NCBI GenBank assembly: GCA_016647705.1
Contig: CM028334.1
Span: 5,332,046 to 5,396,045, forward strand
Length of the DNA: 64,000 nt
From: Eucommia ulmoides
Taxonomy: Eukaryota > Streptophyta > Magnoliopsida > Garryales > Eucommiaceae
Direction: 5' to 3'
Within the stretch, counting starts at the first letter, position 1, and each line of letters begins with the position of its first letter. Made by a program: the position numbers and the translations under genes. The notes under the pieces were generated by a model. It had not been told where the DNA came from, searched no databases, and was given only the letters and a program-made list of their open reading frames with translations. This document shows positions 10,222 to 31,376 of this stretch, piece after piece.

Positions 10222-12411
10222 TCTTTTTTTTTTTTTTTTTTTTTTTTTGGGGTAGGAAAGAGAATTAAAAACAAACAACAAGAAAACAATAGTACACAGA
10301 ACAAACAAAACCGGGATTAACCCGAGCACAAATCAACAACTCTCTTGTTAATGTCTTGGAGAAGAATGTCTTCAATATCCGTAGTCGGCGTTTCAATCAT
10401 CTTGAAATAGCAATCTCCATGCGCTCCTCTCTTAGCCAAGATATCGGCACATCGATTGGTTTCTCTAGGAGAAAATTGGCGAGTGTAATTATTATGAAGA
10501 AGTAAATTCCTACATTCTTCAACCAAATCCTTGAATCTATGATTCTTCGGGCAATGGTTAAGAATCAATGAGACAGCATCAGTAGAATCAGTCTCAACTT
10601 GCACTTTAAGATAATCCCTGTCAGTTGTAATCTTTATTCCCATCGTAAGGCCTCTGAGCTCCGCTTCCAACGGAGTGCACCTGTCAATACAACCATAAAA
10701 ACCAAACTTCCATGCACCCAAATTATCTCTAAGAAGGCCACCAAAGCCAATTTTCCCAGGATCACCTTTAGCACTCCCATCCGTATTGAGTTTAAAGAAT
10801 CATGTTTTAGGAGGAAACCAATAAATAACAGACCTTTTAAAATCATTTAGGAAGTTAGGTTCCAAGAAAGATTTTAAGAGATCTTTAGAGTAGTTAGCAA
10901 TTCTCACAAGAGTTTTACTTGAAGGATTACACACTTCCTCAATAACCTCTTTATTTCTTTCCTTCCAAACTTCCCAAATAGTAGCGACAAAAAGAAACTA
11001 GGAAGAGTTAAGAAAACTTCCTTTAAGCTTTTGTTTAATCCAAACCCATATATCAGAAGAAAATGGATTATACCTTAAAGTAGAGCAATTAACTTGATTC
11101 CAAATGAGATTTGCTTTTGGACAAGTGCGTAAAGCGTGTTCAATATTTTCCGTTTCACCATTATATCTTTGACAAATACTAGAAATATCCGCACCACGAG
11201 AAACTCAGAACGAATTAGTAACAAATCTTTTATGAAAAAAATTCCAAAAGAAGAATTTAAGATCTTGAGGAATTCTCAGTTTCCAGATCCAATTTCAATT
11301 ATTATCAGGCACGCTATTCTCACTATCAAGGATACCCATCTGGTATGCCGATTTGATGGAAAAAAATACGAGAATTATTAGGCATCCATAAAGGCTTATC
11401 AATGAGATTAAAAACAGGAGGCTGCATAGCCTTTATATTCATATCAATATTCGAATCAATAAGATGTAAAATAGGATTCAGGTACCAGAAGCCATTATCA
11501 TCAACAATGTCATCAATTTTGAGATCAAAAGACTTTTGCAAATCCTAAGATCCAAGGGTTTTATCACCGCACCAACAATCAGACCAAAGATTAATAGTAG
11601 TATCATTCCCAACTTTCCATTTAATCCCTTTTTCTAAAATATTTTTCGCGGAAACGATACCTCTCCAGATGTGGGAACTACCATTAATTTTTCTCCAAGT
11701 TTTAGGATTATTTTCAATAGAATACTTATTACGAATAACTCTAGCCCACAAATTTTGGTTGTCATTAGCAATTTTCCAACCTAGTTTAGCTAAAAAAGCT
11801 TTGTTAATGATTTTAGCTTTTCTAATACCCAAGCCCCCCATATCTTTACTAAAACAAACTCTATCCCATTTCACAAGATGATATTTTTTCAGATCATTCC
11901 TATCCCCCCCCTAAGAAATTATGGTTAATTTATCAATTTTGTCACAAAATTTTAGAGGAATAGGTATAGTTTGCATGGTATAATTAGGAATCGTGGTAGT
12001 GACTGATTTTATGAGAGTAGTTCTACCAGCCACTGAAGGCATATTCGTCTTCCATTTTGAAAGTCTAGTCTGAATTTTTTGGATCACATGATGGACATGA
12101 GCATTATTTAATCTTCCATGAACAAGGAGAAATCCAAGATACATGCCAAGGTCCTCTATAAGCCCAATGTTAAGATGATTGCTGATTTCTCTCGTTTTCC
12201 AACAGGGAACACAAGGGGTAACAAAAAGTTTTGATTTAGAAAAATTAATTTTTTTACCTGAAACCTGAGTAAAGGTATTTAACACATTTAAAATATTGAC
12301 AATTTGAGCATTATTAGTTTTGGTAAATAGAACAAGATCGTCAGCAAAAAATAAATGAGAAATAACAGGACCACTTCTACCTGCCTTCAAGCCCTTCCAA
12401 ACCCCTCTCTT
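10222..12411 (-). mobile_element. 5'-truncated L1-type LINE
   Basis: A perfect 17-bp target duplication AAATGTACTAAATGATT flanks it (10205-10221 and 12412-12428). On the minus strand a reverse-transcriptase C-terminal half comes first (12411-11911, with FFADDLVLF), then a zf-RVT-like region (11874-11545, KLGWKIANDNQNLWARV, ending WSDCWCG), then an RNase H domain (10721-10317, with the acidic VETDSTDAV). A T-run at 10224-10248 on the plus strand is the 3' poly(A) tail. Endonuclease and the N-terminal RT are absent, as expected from 5' truncation on insertion. Frames are interrupted between RT, zf-RVT and RNase H, so it is dead, yet the perfect duplication argues for moderate age. The RNase H after RT is typical of plant L1 elements. 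Confidence 0.92.
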
Positions 12412-12428
12412 AAATGTACTAAATGATT
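12412..12428. repeat. LINE target-site duplication, right
   Basis: 17-bp AAATGTACTAAATGATT at the truncated 5' side of the LINE. Bases outside the 17 differ on both sides, which fixes the borders exactly. Confidence 0.9.
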
Positions 12429-13802
12429 GCAAAATTATATAAAAGTATAAATAACATTAGATGTGTATTATTCTACCAAAATATTCTCTCTTTTTTTTTT
12501 TCAAGAATTCAAGTAAAATAAAATTGACCCTTTATATTTGGACCTTTGGACCATCCTACCTCACCTTGTCTTGTATCCTTTGATATAATCAAGGCCCGAA
12601 GCTCTTAACAATCTCAAATAAATTTTGATACACTAAAAGTCATAATAACATTTTTTATTTATTTATTTTTTTTGCATGGATGTCAATTTTGTGAATATTT
12701 TATTATAATTATATTATAAGTTCAAAATGAATGTAATACATAAAAATTATTATAATATTTTATTTTTAAAATATATTGATGATTTAATTTTCATGTAACG
12801 AGTGGATTACACTGACAAAAATTATAAATTTTTGAACTATTCACCAAGAATCTTATAAGAAACTGCGTCGGTCCACTACCCTACAACCACCAGAACCACT
12901 AACACCGTTACCACGTTCTTAATTTAACCACCAAGATAACTATCATCTCAATAATTCTAAGCTAAATTGGTTCTAGCATAGGCTAAAACTTAAATTGTCG
13001 ATCTCGAAGTGATCAACGAATTGTATCACGTCTCCACCCTCCAACCGTCATCAGTGGCAGACCTACTAGAGCTAAGGATCGCGAACACCCCCAAAAAAAT
13101 TGTCTAGAAACACACTCATTTTTAGTATTTTATATATAGGTATCTAAAATATATACATCCTTATTCTTTCAACTTGGATTTTCTTTTTAAAAAATAATCC
13201 CTATATTTTATATCGGTCCACTAAATACCCGAATCCCGCGTATGCGATTGACCATCACCATTGCCGCACAATTCTCACTTTAAACACTGATATCATTACC
13301 ACCACTTGAGCACCACCGGTCCACCGCTACTACCGCCACAAGTAGTGAACCACGAGATGTGGAGGGTAGAGGAAGAAAGGGAGCTAGAAACATGCACTCT
13401 TCGCCCTATTTCAATTGAAATTTTTTATTTCTATCATTAGATCAAACCAAATTAAATTATCAACCACAAAAATTAGATATCAAAAGATTATGTGAATAAA
13501 ACAACATATCACAATAGAAATTGATAGAAACTTATTATTGTAGGATTCAATATGAACCCCAAGACCCATACACTATATCAAGATATCCTAACTCCATTTT
13601 TTCAACAAAAAAAAAAAAAAAAAAAAAAATCCTCATTCTGAAAATGTATAATATTTCCAAAAATTGCCCTCAATCATTTATCATCATAATAAACACCAGT
13701 CACCACAGCAAACATTCACTATCACTATCATCAAAACCAAATACAATGTCATTCTTAACTAAACTGAGATCATCATATCCTAAACTAAAGCTTTTGGCTT
13801 AA
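12429..13802. other. Intergenic DNA, no gene recognised
   Basis: AT-rich at first, then a moderately GC segment (12880-13400) rich in ACCACC/CCGCC words. I see no family-level similarity. A poly(A) run lies at 13607-13629. Confidence 0.45.
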
Positions 13803-14344
13803 GATTTTTCATCAAAAATACAATCTTGAATTAGTCCCAATTCTTGTGGGAAGAAATTAGGAGGCTCTCACATTTGGAGAGGAGCTTTTAAATCTTCAGG
13901 AGAAGTATGATATGAGGGTGTCTTACAATTCTGGTAGATGGTACCACCTTCCACGGACGATTGAAAACAAATCAATTCAAGATTATAAGGTCCAATGATA
14001 TTTCTGCTCTTCGCCAAAGGTACAAGAAAATATCGACCATATATATGCCCCAAAGCTACGCCTGTGTGGTCTCTTTTTATGGATCATGACCAATTTCAGT
14101 AAAACTTCAACCTGAACATTTTCAATTGGATGAAAAAGAACATAACCGGAAGCAACCTAAACCCTCAAACTTTCATTCATTCATTGCTAGTATCCGGGAG
14201 GTGCCAAAAGATAAGAATAAAGAAGTGATCGAGGAATGCTCCCAAAATACCTTCCTTATTGCTTCCAAAATCTATTGGTTGTCCAAAGAGCTAATGGAAG
14301 TTTTCCTCCCTCAACATCTCTCAAAACGATCTTTCCATTATAAC

Positions 14345-14580
14345 ATGACTAACCGGCTTCCTCCCTTTGCATGTGTCTACAAACTGAACATTGATGGAAG
14401 CTCAAAGGGCACTCCAGGAAGGGGCATAATCGAAGATCTGGTCAAAGATCACCATGGAACTTCGATGGTAGAATATTATGGTCAATTCCCATCTTGCACA
14501 GGTCAGAAAGCGAAGATAAGGAGCGTCCATGTCGGTGTACGAGTGGCATCTGAAAGAGTACCCAGGAGTAGTTGTTGAAT
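14345..14580 (+). pseudogene. Decayed RNase H-like fragment (LINE-type)
   Basis: The plus strand reads YKLNIDGSSKGTPGRG followed by KDHHGTSMVEYYGQFP, matching the start of the plant RVT_3/RNase H fold (normally NxDGSxxGNPGxxGxGxxxRD.G). The upstream open stretch from 14126 shows no clear family features. The fold is broken soon after. It is probably the 3' remnant of another L1-like element or of an RNase H gene. It lies about 390 bp beyond the 3' end of the TAR2-like gene. Confidence 0.5.
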
Positions 14581-14639
14581 CAAATTCAACTAAAGCAATG
14601 GCACTCATCCAGTCATCCTAGAGGACAACCCGAAAACCA

Positions 14640-14966
14640 CCGGTTTAAGCCCTAGGCGGACTAAAAAAATATCCTAGAGATAACTATACCCTCTAGTTCA
14701 CTCCTAAAGAAAACAACAAGCGTGCGGAGTTCTTAATTAAAAAAAGGAACAGACGGCAGTGTAGAGAGAGATCAAAAATCATATAAACAACACAAGAGAT
14801 CACATTAGAGAGACAGAGAGAGAGAAAGAGATCATATAAACAACACGAGATCTCATTAGAGATTGCTAGAACCTTATTTCTTTACATAAGCACTTTCACT
14901 CTCATCTCTAATCTCTCGACTCCACACAAACAACTTACATTTTTTCTTTTTTCCTTCTTGAAAACA
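14640..14966 (-). other. 3' flank/UTR of the TAR2-like gene
   Basis: Contains a direct repeat of about 36 bp (ATCATATAAACAACAC followed by GAGATC and CATTAGAGA) at about 14779-14815 and 14831-14864, plus GA-rich tracts. On the minus strand it directly follows the stop codon at 14967, so it is the probable 3'UTR. Confidence 0.5.
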
Positions 14967-25104
<10,138 letters not shown>

Positions 25105-25147
25105 CCGTGCAACTTTTTTGAAAAAATATAAATTGTAGTTTCTAGGG

Positions 25148-25155
25148 TTTATATA
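25148..25155 (-). promoter_or_regulatory. TATA box (with telo-box) of the TAR2-like gene
   Basis: On the minus strand CTCTATATAAACCCTAGA puts TATATAAA about 45 bp before the chosen ATG, overlapping AAACCCTA, a telo-box found in many plant promoters. The implied 5'UTR is very short (roughly 15-20 nt). Confidence 0.65.
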
Positions 25156-25197
25156 GAGAACCGGGCGGTGACTTAGAGAGAGAACCCCCACAAATGA

Positions 25198-25262
25198 GCT
25201 TAAAGCTCAGTTGACAAGTGGACGGCCCTCCTCAATACTATTCCTGTTGCTCAACACCTTGG
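25198..25262 (+). repeat. tRNA-derived SINE-head-like sequence
   Basis: AAGCTCAGTTGACAAGTGG resembles a pol III box A region and GGCTTGAACCC, about 45 bp on, resembles box B. It cannot fold as a working tRNA by eye. It lies just upstream of the TAR2 promoter. Confidence 0.35.
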
Positions 25263-25748
25263 CTTGAACCCGGAAACAAACAAATCTAGTGAGAGAAACT
25301 GAGGGAATCTTTTTATTTCTCCCGGAAAATGTTGTTGATCGGAGGAATATTCCTTTTTCTCGCCGTAGATTCCTCGTGAATTCTAGTGATTTCGATCGGA
25401 GTTTTTCACCGTGATTTCGCAATAAATTCATGCAATGAGCAGCAAAAAAAAATTGTTTGCTTCTGGTTTCAACCGCAAACAAAAAATTACGAATAAATAC
25501 CTACCGGTGAATACCGGAGAGCCGCCGGGGTTTCGACAACTCACCGATTGGAGCTTTCCGATTCTGAAGTTGATATAGACGAATAGGAAGACATTGGCAT
25601 TTTATCGAGTCGGGAAAAATGATCAAAACGGTGAGTTTGGAAGGCTAAAATGCGCCGGAAACAACTCCGAGAAGGGGAATATACACCCACGAAATCGAGA
25701 AATCGCATACACGATTTTCCGGGAAAATCGCTGTTTTCCTATGCACAG

Positions 25749-25806
25749 AGAGAGAGAGAGTAGATTCAGTGTTCTATCGCAAAACAGAGAAACCCATAAG
25801 CACTGT

Positions 25807-25839
<33 letters not shown>

Positions 25840-25840
25840 A
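25749..25840. repeat. (GA)n microsatellites
   Basis: Two GA tracts (25747-25760 and 25808-25839) in the upstream region of the TAR2-like gene. GAGA tracts are common in plant promoters. Confidence 0.8.
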
Positions 25841-26122
25841 AACACTTGCATTTTATATATTGGATTCATACCAAAGACCCCCCTATCTTTTGGCCTTCAA
25901 CCAGGTTAAAATCTCCCGTGTCATTTGACAAATATGAGTCAACTCTGATTTTTGTGTGTGAAAAAACTCTTATACCCTTTTGCTTTTGTCGGATTCTATA
26001 CAATAAAAAAGTTCTAAATAAAATGACTGATTTATCCTTACTTTAATTTAATGGGATTAATTTAAATATTTTGTTAAACTTAAAAGGTACAAAATATAAT
26101 TAGCATTCATCATCATCCCTAA

Positions 26123-27116
26123 GATCATCTCCAACAGATATTGTATATGGTGTATCATCCTACGTCTGGCTCTTTTGGAGCAAAAAAAGAGCTCCAAAAA
26201 TTGTGCCATATGGTGTGCCATTTTTGGCACACCAACTCTGCTGTGCCATATTTGGCACAGCGATCGTTGGAGTAGCAACAGCTACTCCAACAGTCTGAAA
26301 TTTCAAAACCACGCAAATGAAGGAACAAATGAAAAATCAAAATCGAACCTTGCATGTCGATCGCCGCCGTCGCCTCAATCGCCGCCCTAAACCACCACCT
26401 TCACTATCGTCATCTTCATCTCTATCGCAGTCTCCTCAATCGCCGCCCTAAGCCACTGGCGTCGCCTCAATCGCAGCCCTAAGCCGCCGCCATCTCCATC
26501 GAAATCCCCATTTGCCATCGTCATCTCCATCTCTAACGGCAGCCCCGATCATCTCTCTCTCTCTCTCTCTCTCATGCAAGTTGTGAGGTTAGGGTAGTGA
26601 ACGTGAGATTAGGGCAATAAATTGGGGTTGGGCTTAGATTAGGGAATTGAGGCTGGGCTAATTAGATTAGGAAATTGGGTTATGGGCTGGCCTAATCAGA
26701 TTAGGGGATGGTTAGGGCAAATGTATTGGACTAATTAATTGATTAATCTAGGCGTTTTAGTTTAAAACTTATACCCTTTGGCGGTTCAATTTTTTTTAGA
26801 TTTAATGGAAAAATTAAAATCGAAAATTTTAATTTTTGCGTTTTACTTAATTATACCATTTAGCGGTTCAATTAAAATTTAAAATATAATTTTTATGCTA
26901 TAATTTGAAACTAAAAATTAATGTTTAGCGGTTAAATTAAAATTTCAAAATTCAATTAAACTAATTTGTTGATTTTAAGTTTTAATTAAAAAAAATGGCA
27001 TACCCAAATAGCACATCTATTGGAGTATTTTTTTTTTTGGGTGTGCCATTTGAGCTTTCGGTGTGTCATTTAGGCAAATGGCACACCAAATTTTAGCACA
27101 TCTCTTGGATATGCTC
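26123..27116. mobile_element. PIF/Harbinger-like MITE (about 1 kb)
   Basis: Inverted ends GATCATCTCCAACAGATAT and, reversed, GAGCATATCCAAGAGATG are flanked by TAA on both sides (26120-26122 and 27117-27119), the 3-bp duplication typical of Harbinger. Ends with GGTGTGCCATTT-like repeats resemble known GAGCATCTCCAAC-type plant MITEs. The centre holds CGATCGCCGCC-type low-complexity sequence and a (CT)n tract but no gene. Confidence 0.65.
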
Positions 27117-27159
27117 TAACACCTATCTTCCTCATCACCTATAGCACCTAAGCAGCCCC

Positions 27160-27530
27160 ATTAAATTCATCTCCGCCATTGGCGACAATTACGTGCTAGG
27201 TTGCGAGATGGGTCAGGGCGAGCTTGGCACCACCTACCTCTGCACCGACAATGAGATCTGCCACGACTTGGCCTTCAAGTCCATCTCCAGGAAGAAGCTA
27301 AGGATGCTCGTCAATGTCAAGGATGTCCGATGCGAGATCGCGATAATGCCGAGCCTGTCAGAGCACCTGAACATCGTCAAGCTCAAGGTGACGTACGAAG
27401 ACAACGAGGTCGTGGATCTAGTGATGGAATTATGCAAGGGCGGAAAACTCTTCGATCGGATTGTGGCCAGGAGCTATTACAGCGAGCGGGCGACGGGAGG
27501 GGGGGTTACAAGGACGATTGGAGCTACCTT
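27160..27530 (+). pseudogene. Calcium-dependent protein kinase (CDPK) N-lobe fragment
   Basis: Plus-strand reading from about 27165 gives YVLGCEMGQGELGTTYLCTD, LAFKSISRKKLR, EIAIMPSLSEHLNIVKLK and LVMELCKGGKLFDRIVA: the start of the kinase domain of plant CDPKs (GxGxxG loop, VAIK-type lysine in FKSIS, hinge MELC). It stops at RTIGA, before the catalytic HRD and DFG motifs, autoinhibitory and EF-hand regions, so it cannot be a kinase. The GC content is far above its surroundings, as in the 5' exon of a CDPK gene. Several conserved residues are changed (GELG for GEFG, EHLN for EHPN). It looks like a captured exon piece. Confidence 0.8.
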
Positions 27531-27699
27531 CATAAATCCCGACCTGCATCGCATGTTCCAACTCACAGTATCGCCACGCACGGCACCCCTCAACGCCATT
27601 GTTGCTACAGTCTGAAATATACTATTCATTATCTTCTTCTTAAACCCAAATGATGATGTCACTTCCCTGATCGCTCCTGCACCACCGTTGTGGCGATGG

Positions 27700-28380
27700 T
27701 GATGGGTTTTAGAGAGAGAGTAGAGAGAGAAAATGAGAAGAGAGAGAAAGAGAAATAGAGAGAGCTTGTATGAGTGGCGATGGGGAGGATGAGGGATTTG
27801 TTCCTCCTCATGGTCATGGATTATTACTTCAGTTGTTTCAGTAGTGGGAAAAAAAGAATTAGAGAGAGGACAGAGAGTCGCCGGAGAGGAGAGGAACTAG
27901 GTTTTTTTTTTTTTTGGAAGATGAATTAAGTATACTTTTTACCCTTAAATTTAGAATAATTTACAAATAGACCCTATCAAATTAGTTAGGGTAAAAGGAT
28001 GAAATTAACCTTATTTTTTAACATAGAATGACCAAAATACCCTTACTTTCATGTTGACCGTTAACGTTAACCTAACAGAATTCTGAAGAAGATCCAAATT
28101 GAAACAAAAATGAAATGTGAGGTAGCCAATGTGTCAATTTTCAAATACGGGGGTCTAAATGAAAACAAAATTCATTTGTCAGGGCTAAAAATATCATTAT
28201 CCCTTAAAAAAATGGAAATGTTTGAAGTAGAGAAACAAGGGTATATTTGTCTAATAAATTAAATTAATAAAGGGTATTTATGTCATTTTATTGAAGTTAA
28301 ATGATTTTGAAGATATTTTTGTCAATAACAATGATGTGTCAGCAACTGCTTACCGATAGGGGAGGTAAGTGGTTTAGATT
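27700..28380. other. Non-coding part of the kinase-bearing element
   Basis: GA-rich tracts (27710-27765) and AT-rich sequence follow the kinase fragment up to the right inverted end. No gene seen. Confidence 0.4.
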
Positions 28381-28469
28381 GTAAAACTATAGAGGGTGAC
28401 TGGTATTTGTCAAATGACAGGAGAGATTTCTGGTATAAGGCCAAAAGACATGGGAGGTCGCGGTGAGTC

Positions 28470-30803
28470 GTGTCGACGTGAGCGAGGGTGTATCTACATT
28501 ACATGACCCTGATGTCGGGGTCCCTCCTAACACCATCACTGTGGTAGATATTCCTACCGTCGTCTCTCCTACCCAAGCTACTTCGTGAAAAAGAGGTGCA
28601 CAATGCTGGGTCGGAGAAACTTTTCATAAAACGAATATGAAAAAAGAGTCTGTTCTCCACTGCCAAAGTGAATACTTCTTCCTGGAATGGGGTTGAGACT
28701 ATTGTTCCCGGGCCTGACGATCAGGCCTACATGCCACCGGCGGGCTTCATAACCGTTTATAAACAACAGCTGGAGACGGGTCTCAAATTCCTACTCCACT
28801 GGTAGATCCGGGCCCTCTGCGCGGAGTATCGTTTGTGTCCGTCACAAATTACTTCAAACAGTATGAGGGCCCTGGTGGCGTCGTACATCATCTTCTAGGC
28901 CGAGGGACTCGAGCCGAGCGTTGAGCTCTTCAAAGCTCTATTCTATCCCCAAGTCAGTCCCCCGAGGCGTTGGGTGGTGCTACATCTCATCCAAGTCAAC
29001 TTTCTTGAAGGACTTGGGCTCTTCTATTCACAACTAGAAGCTCCAGCTCTTCTATCTCAGAGAAAGCGGTTGGCAATCCAGCTCGGAAGACGAAGGAAGG
29101 TATCCCCTCTAGATGGAATAGGAAAAAGTTGATAAGACTATGGCCCCTCGGGGGGGATTTTTGTTCTCGGACTTATCTTTACACTTGCACTTATAATTTA
29201 ATCTCTCGTTGTAATTTTGTGCAGTGAAAGAAGTACCCAAGAAGAAGAGGCCCCAGCTGAGCAAAGACATTGTCGAGTAGAGGGGCAAGCTTCTGAGAAC
29301 GGTCTTCAGGGACGTGAACACCCTGCTCGATTCTTACCTTTTCACTGTCTATTGGTACCTACCACCGAGTACTCCGCTCGTACTCACATCCCTGAAGATT
29401 CAGGCAACAGTAAGCGATCTCGGTCCTGTCAATTCTTCATACTTGTTGAATTTTCATTTCGTTCCATGTTCAACTCTTGTGTAGAATTGGATGTTGCCAG
29501 CCTAGACAGAGGAATTTCTAAATATCTTATTGAATATTGCAGCTATGGATAAAGCGATGGTTGTTCAGAAGTTGCTGGAGAAGAAGACTAGAGAGGCCAC
29601 CGGGGCGGCAAAGGCCAGCGGCTCGGAGTGCACAGGGGATCCTAGCTTCTTGCAACGCCGTCACGGTAACAGCAACAACCACAATGACACCCAATAACGC
29701 CGGCCCAGTGTCGTTCCCCCGCTCTTCCTGGAGTTGTGATAAGGGACACCCCGCAGTCAAAGTCGAGTTCTCGTCACTCCACCCCTTGTTAGTGGAGACA
29801 CTTATCCCCAAGCTTCCGACAAGGGGAAAAAGAAGGCCCACGAGGGCAAAGAAAAAAAGAATAAATCATCCAAGAGGACCAAGCTCATGGTCGAGGCTTC
29901 CTCCAAGCTAACAGTCGACAGTTCCTTTTTTGGGATCTCGAACACAAGGCTCTCAGCCGACCGGGCCCTGCTGAGGAGTTCGGAGGTGATGCTTTCTTAC
30001 CTCTGCCGCATCACCCCTCCTAATGACAAAACCTTGATAGAGGAGGAGAGCACAGATAATCTCATGCGCCAAGCCGTCTACGACCAGATCTCGATAAGGA
30101 CCCCATCAATTTATGTTTCTATTTTGCTTTCATCAATTAATCAATTTTTTCCAAGTGTTCTAAATTCGCCACCATGATACAGTGCATGCTACGGATGTCG
30201 TTTGTGTATGATCGGATCTCCAAGAGAGCTGTGGAGGAGTCCATCCTTCGGTAGGAAAAGATTGTGGCGGAGGTAAAGGTAGTAGACTAAATGACGACCT
30301 CCAGCTTGCCACCCAAGCTCACCACAGCCTCCAAGCCAGGCACATCCTCGTCACCCAGGAGGAGGACGACTTTGAAAGACAAAAGACAGACTTGGAAAAG
30401 AAGGTGGATGAACTGGAGAGGAGGTTGAAGAAAGAAGAGATGCTCAAAGCGAAGGCAATCCGTAAAGCCAAGAAGAAATTCGTCCAAGACTACAAGTCGG
30501 GCATAAAATTCAAGAACCTAAAATACGAGTTGGTTGCGGAGTATATGGACGATGGTCATATGGCCACGATTCGCTTTCTTCAGAGCCACTATCATGATTT
30601 TAACTGCTCGGGTGTCGGGATTGAGTTTCCCAAACAAGGACAGCTGGCGGTGGAACCGGAAGCCGAGGTGGTCCCACAGGAGAAAGCTCAGGAGGCGGAG
30701 GCCGAAAGAGATGATGAGCAGGCCGAGGGGGAAAAGGGGGATGGGGATGAGGACACTATTGTCGACATTATGGACATCGAAGGTGTCTTCGGAGAAGAAT
30801 AGA
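28470..30803 (+). mobile_element. Antisense extra ORF region of the Tat element
   Basis: Plus-strand remnants include MPPAGFITVYKQQLETGLKF near 28727, resembling the putative gypsy-type transposon family (Transposase_28), and a charged coiled-coil piece at 30392-30802 (KKVDELERRLKKEEMLKAKA, with an acidic tail). Such ORFs of unknown role run antisense to pol in Tat-type elements. Here it is a decayed fossil. Confidence 0.6.
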
Positions 30804-31376
30804 GCCCTTGGCGGTTATGGGCGTGGTGCGAGATCCTCGACCCGGATAATTTTGAAGACTTAGAACTTTTGTTATTTTTTATTTTTTTTTTATTTTGTCT
30901 GGTATGAACGTGTAAATGGGCATGAACTCCACTGATGTAAGCCCTCATTTTTTTAATATAATACACAGGAGATTTTTTGAGCAATTACTTGTCCCAATTT
31001 GTTTCTCGCTCCTTCTTTCTCTTTAGGATATATGAAGTGATTCGTTTCCACATTCAGCCCGAGATTGTGTAAATAGGCATGAACCCCACTGATATGCTTG
31101 GGATAATGTGGTCGGTTGCTTTGGTAGACTTGTTTAACTTTCAAAATTTAGCACCCGTGCTGAGCCCTCATATATCTCAGCTCAGAATTCTTTTAGTGGA
31201 TGTCCAAATTTATGGATCCGGGCTGGTGTTGCCCCGAGAGCATAGCTCGGCCAAAAATTTACACTTATGTATTTTGACGCCATTTGGTTTTGGAATCCTC
31301 TTGGTCAAGATTTCATACTTGTTTTTGTCAAAGCTATATTCGCCCTGCCCCCCTAGCCTGTAATGGGAGTAATTTT

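Larger units (their letters stand above)
25875..28461. mobile_element. Putative TIR transposon (MULE-like) carrying a kinase fragment
   Basis: The left end (AGACCCCCCTATC, TTTTGGCCTT, then TGTCATTTGACAAATA) recurs inverted at the right end (28390-28461) as CGACCTCCCATGTC, TTTTGGCCTT, TGTCATTTGACAAATA. The imperfect inverted ends are about 60-75 bp. Between them lie a Harbinger-like MITE and the CDPK fragment. Long imperfect ends around a host gene piece fit a Pack-MULE, but I see no clear 9-bp target duplication. The right end abuts the Tat element, where a duplication would be lost if that side was rearranged. Related ends occur at 42440-43893. Confidence 0.45.

Noticed and set aside
25105-25191. 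29-residue N-terminal extension of the TAR2-like protein
   Set aside because: It crosses the TATA box at 25148-25155, so it would not be transcribed from that promoter.
25198-25262. tRNA gene
   Set aside because: Box A/B-like words only; no acceptor stem or anticodon arm that pairs by eye.
25594-26046. 150-residue open frame upstream of TAR2
   Set aside because: Runs through GA microsatellites with no family resemblance.
30534-30863. Second open frame overlapping the antisense ORF region
   Set aside because: Shadow of the coiled-coil frame at 30392-30802.
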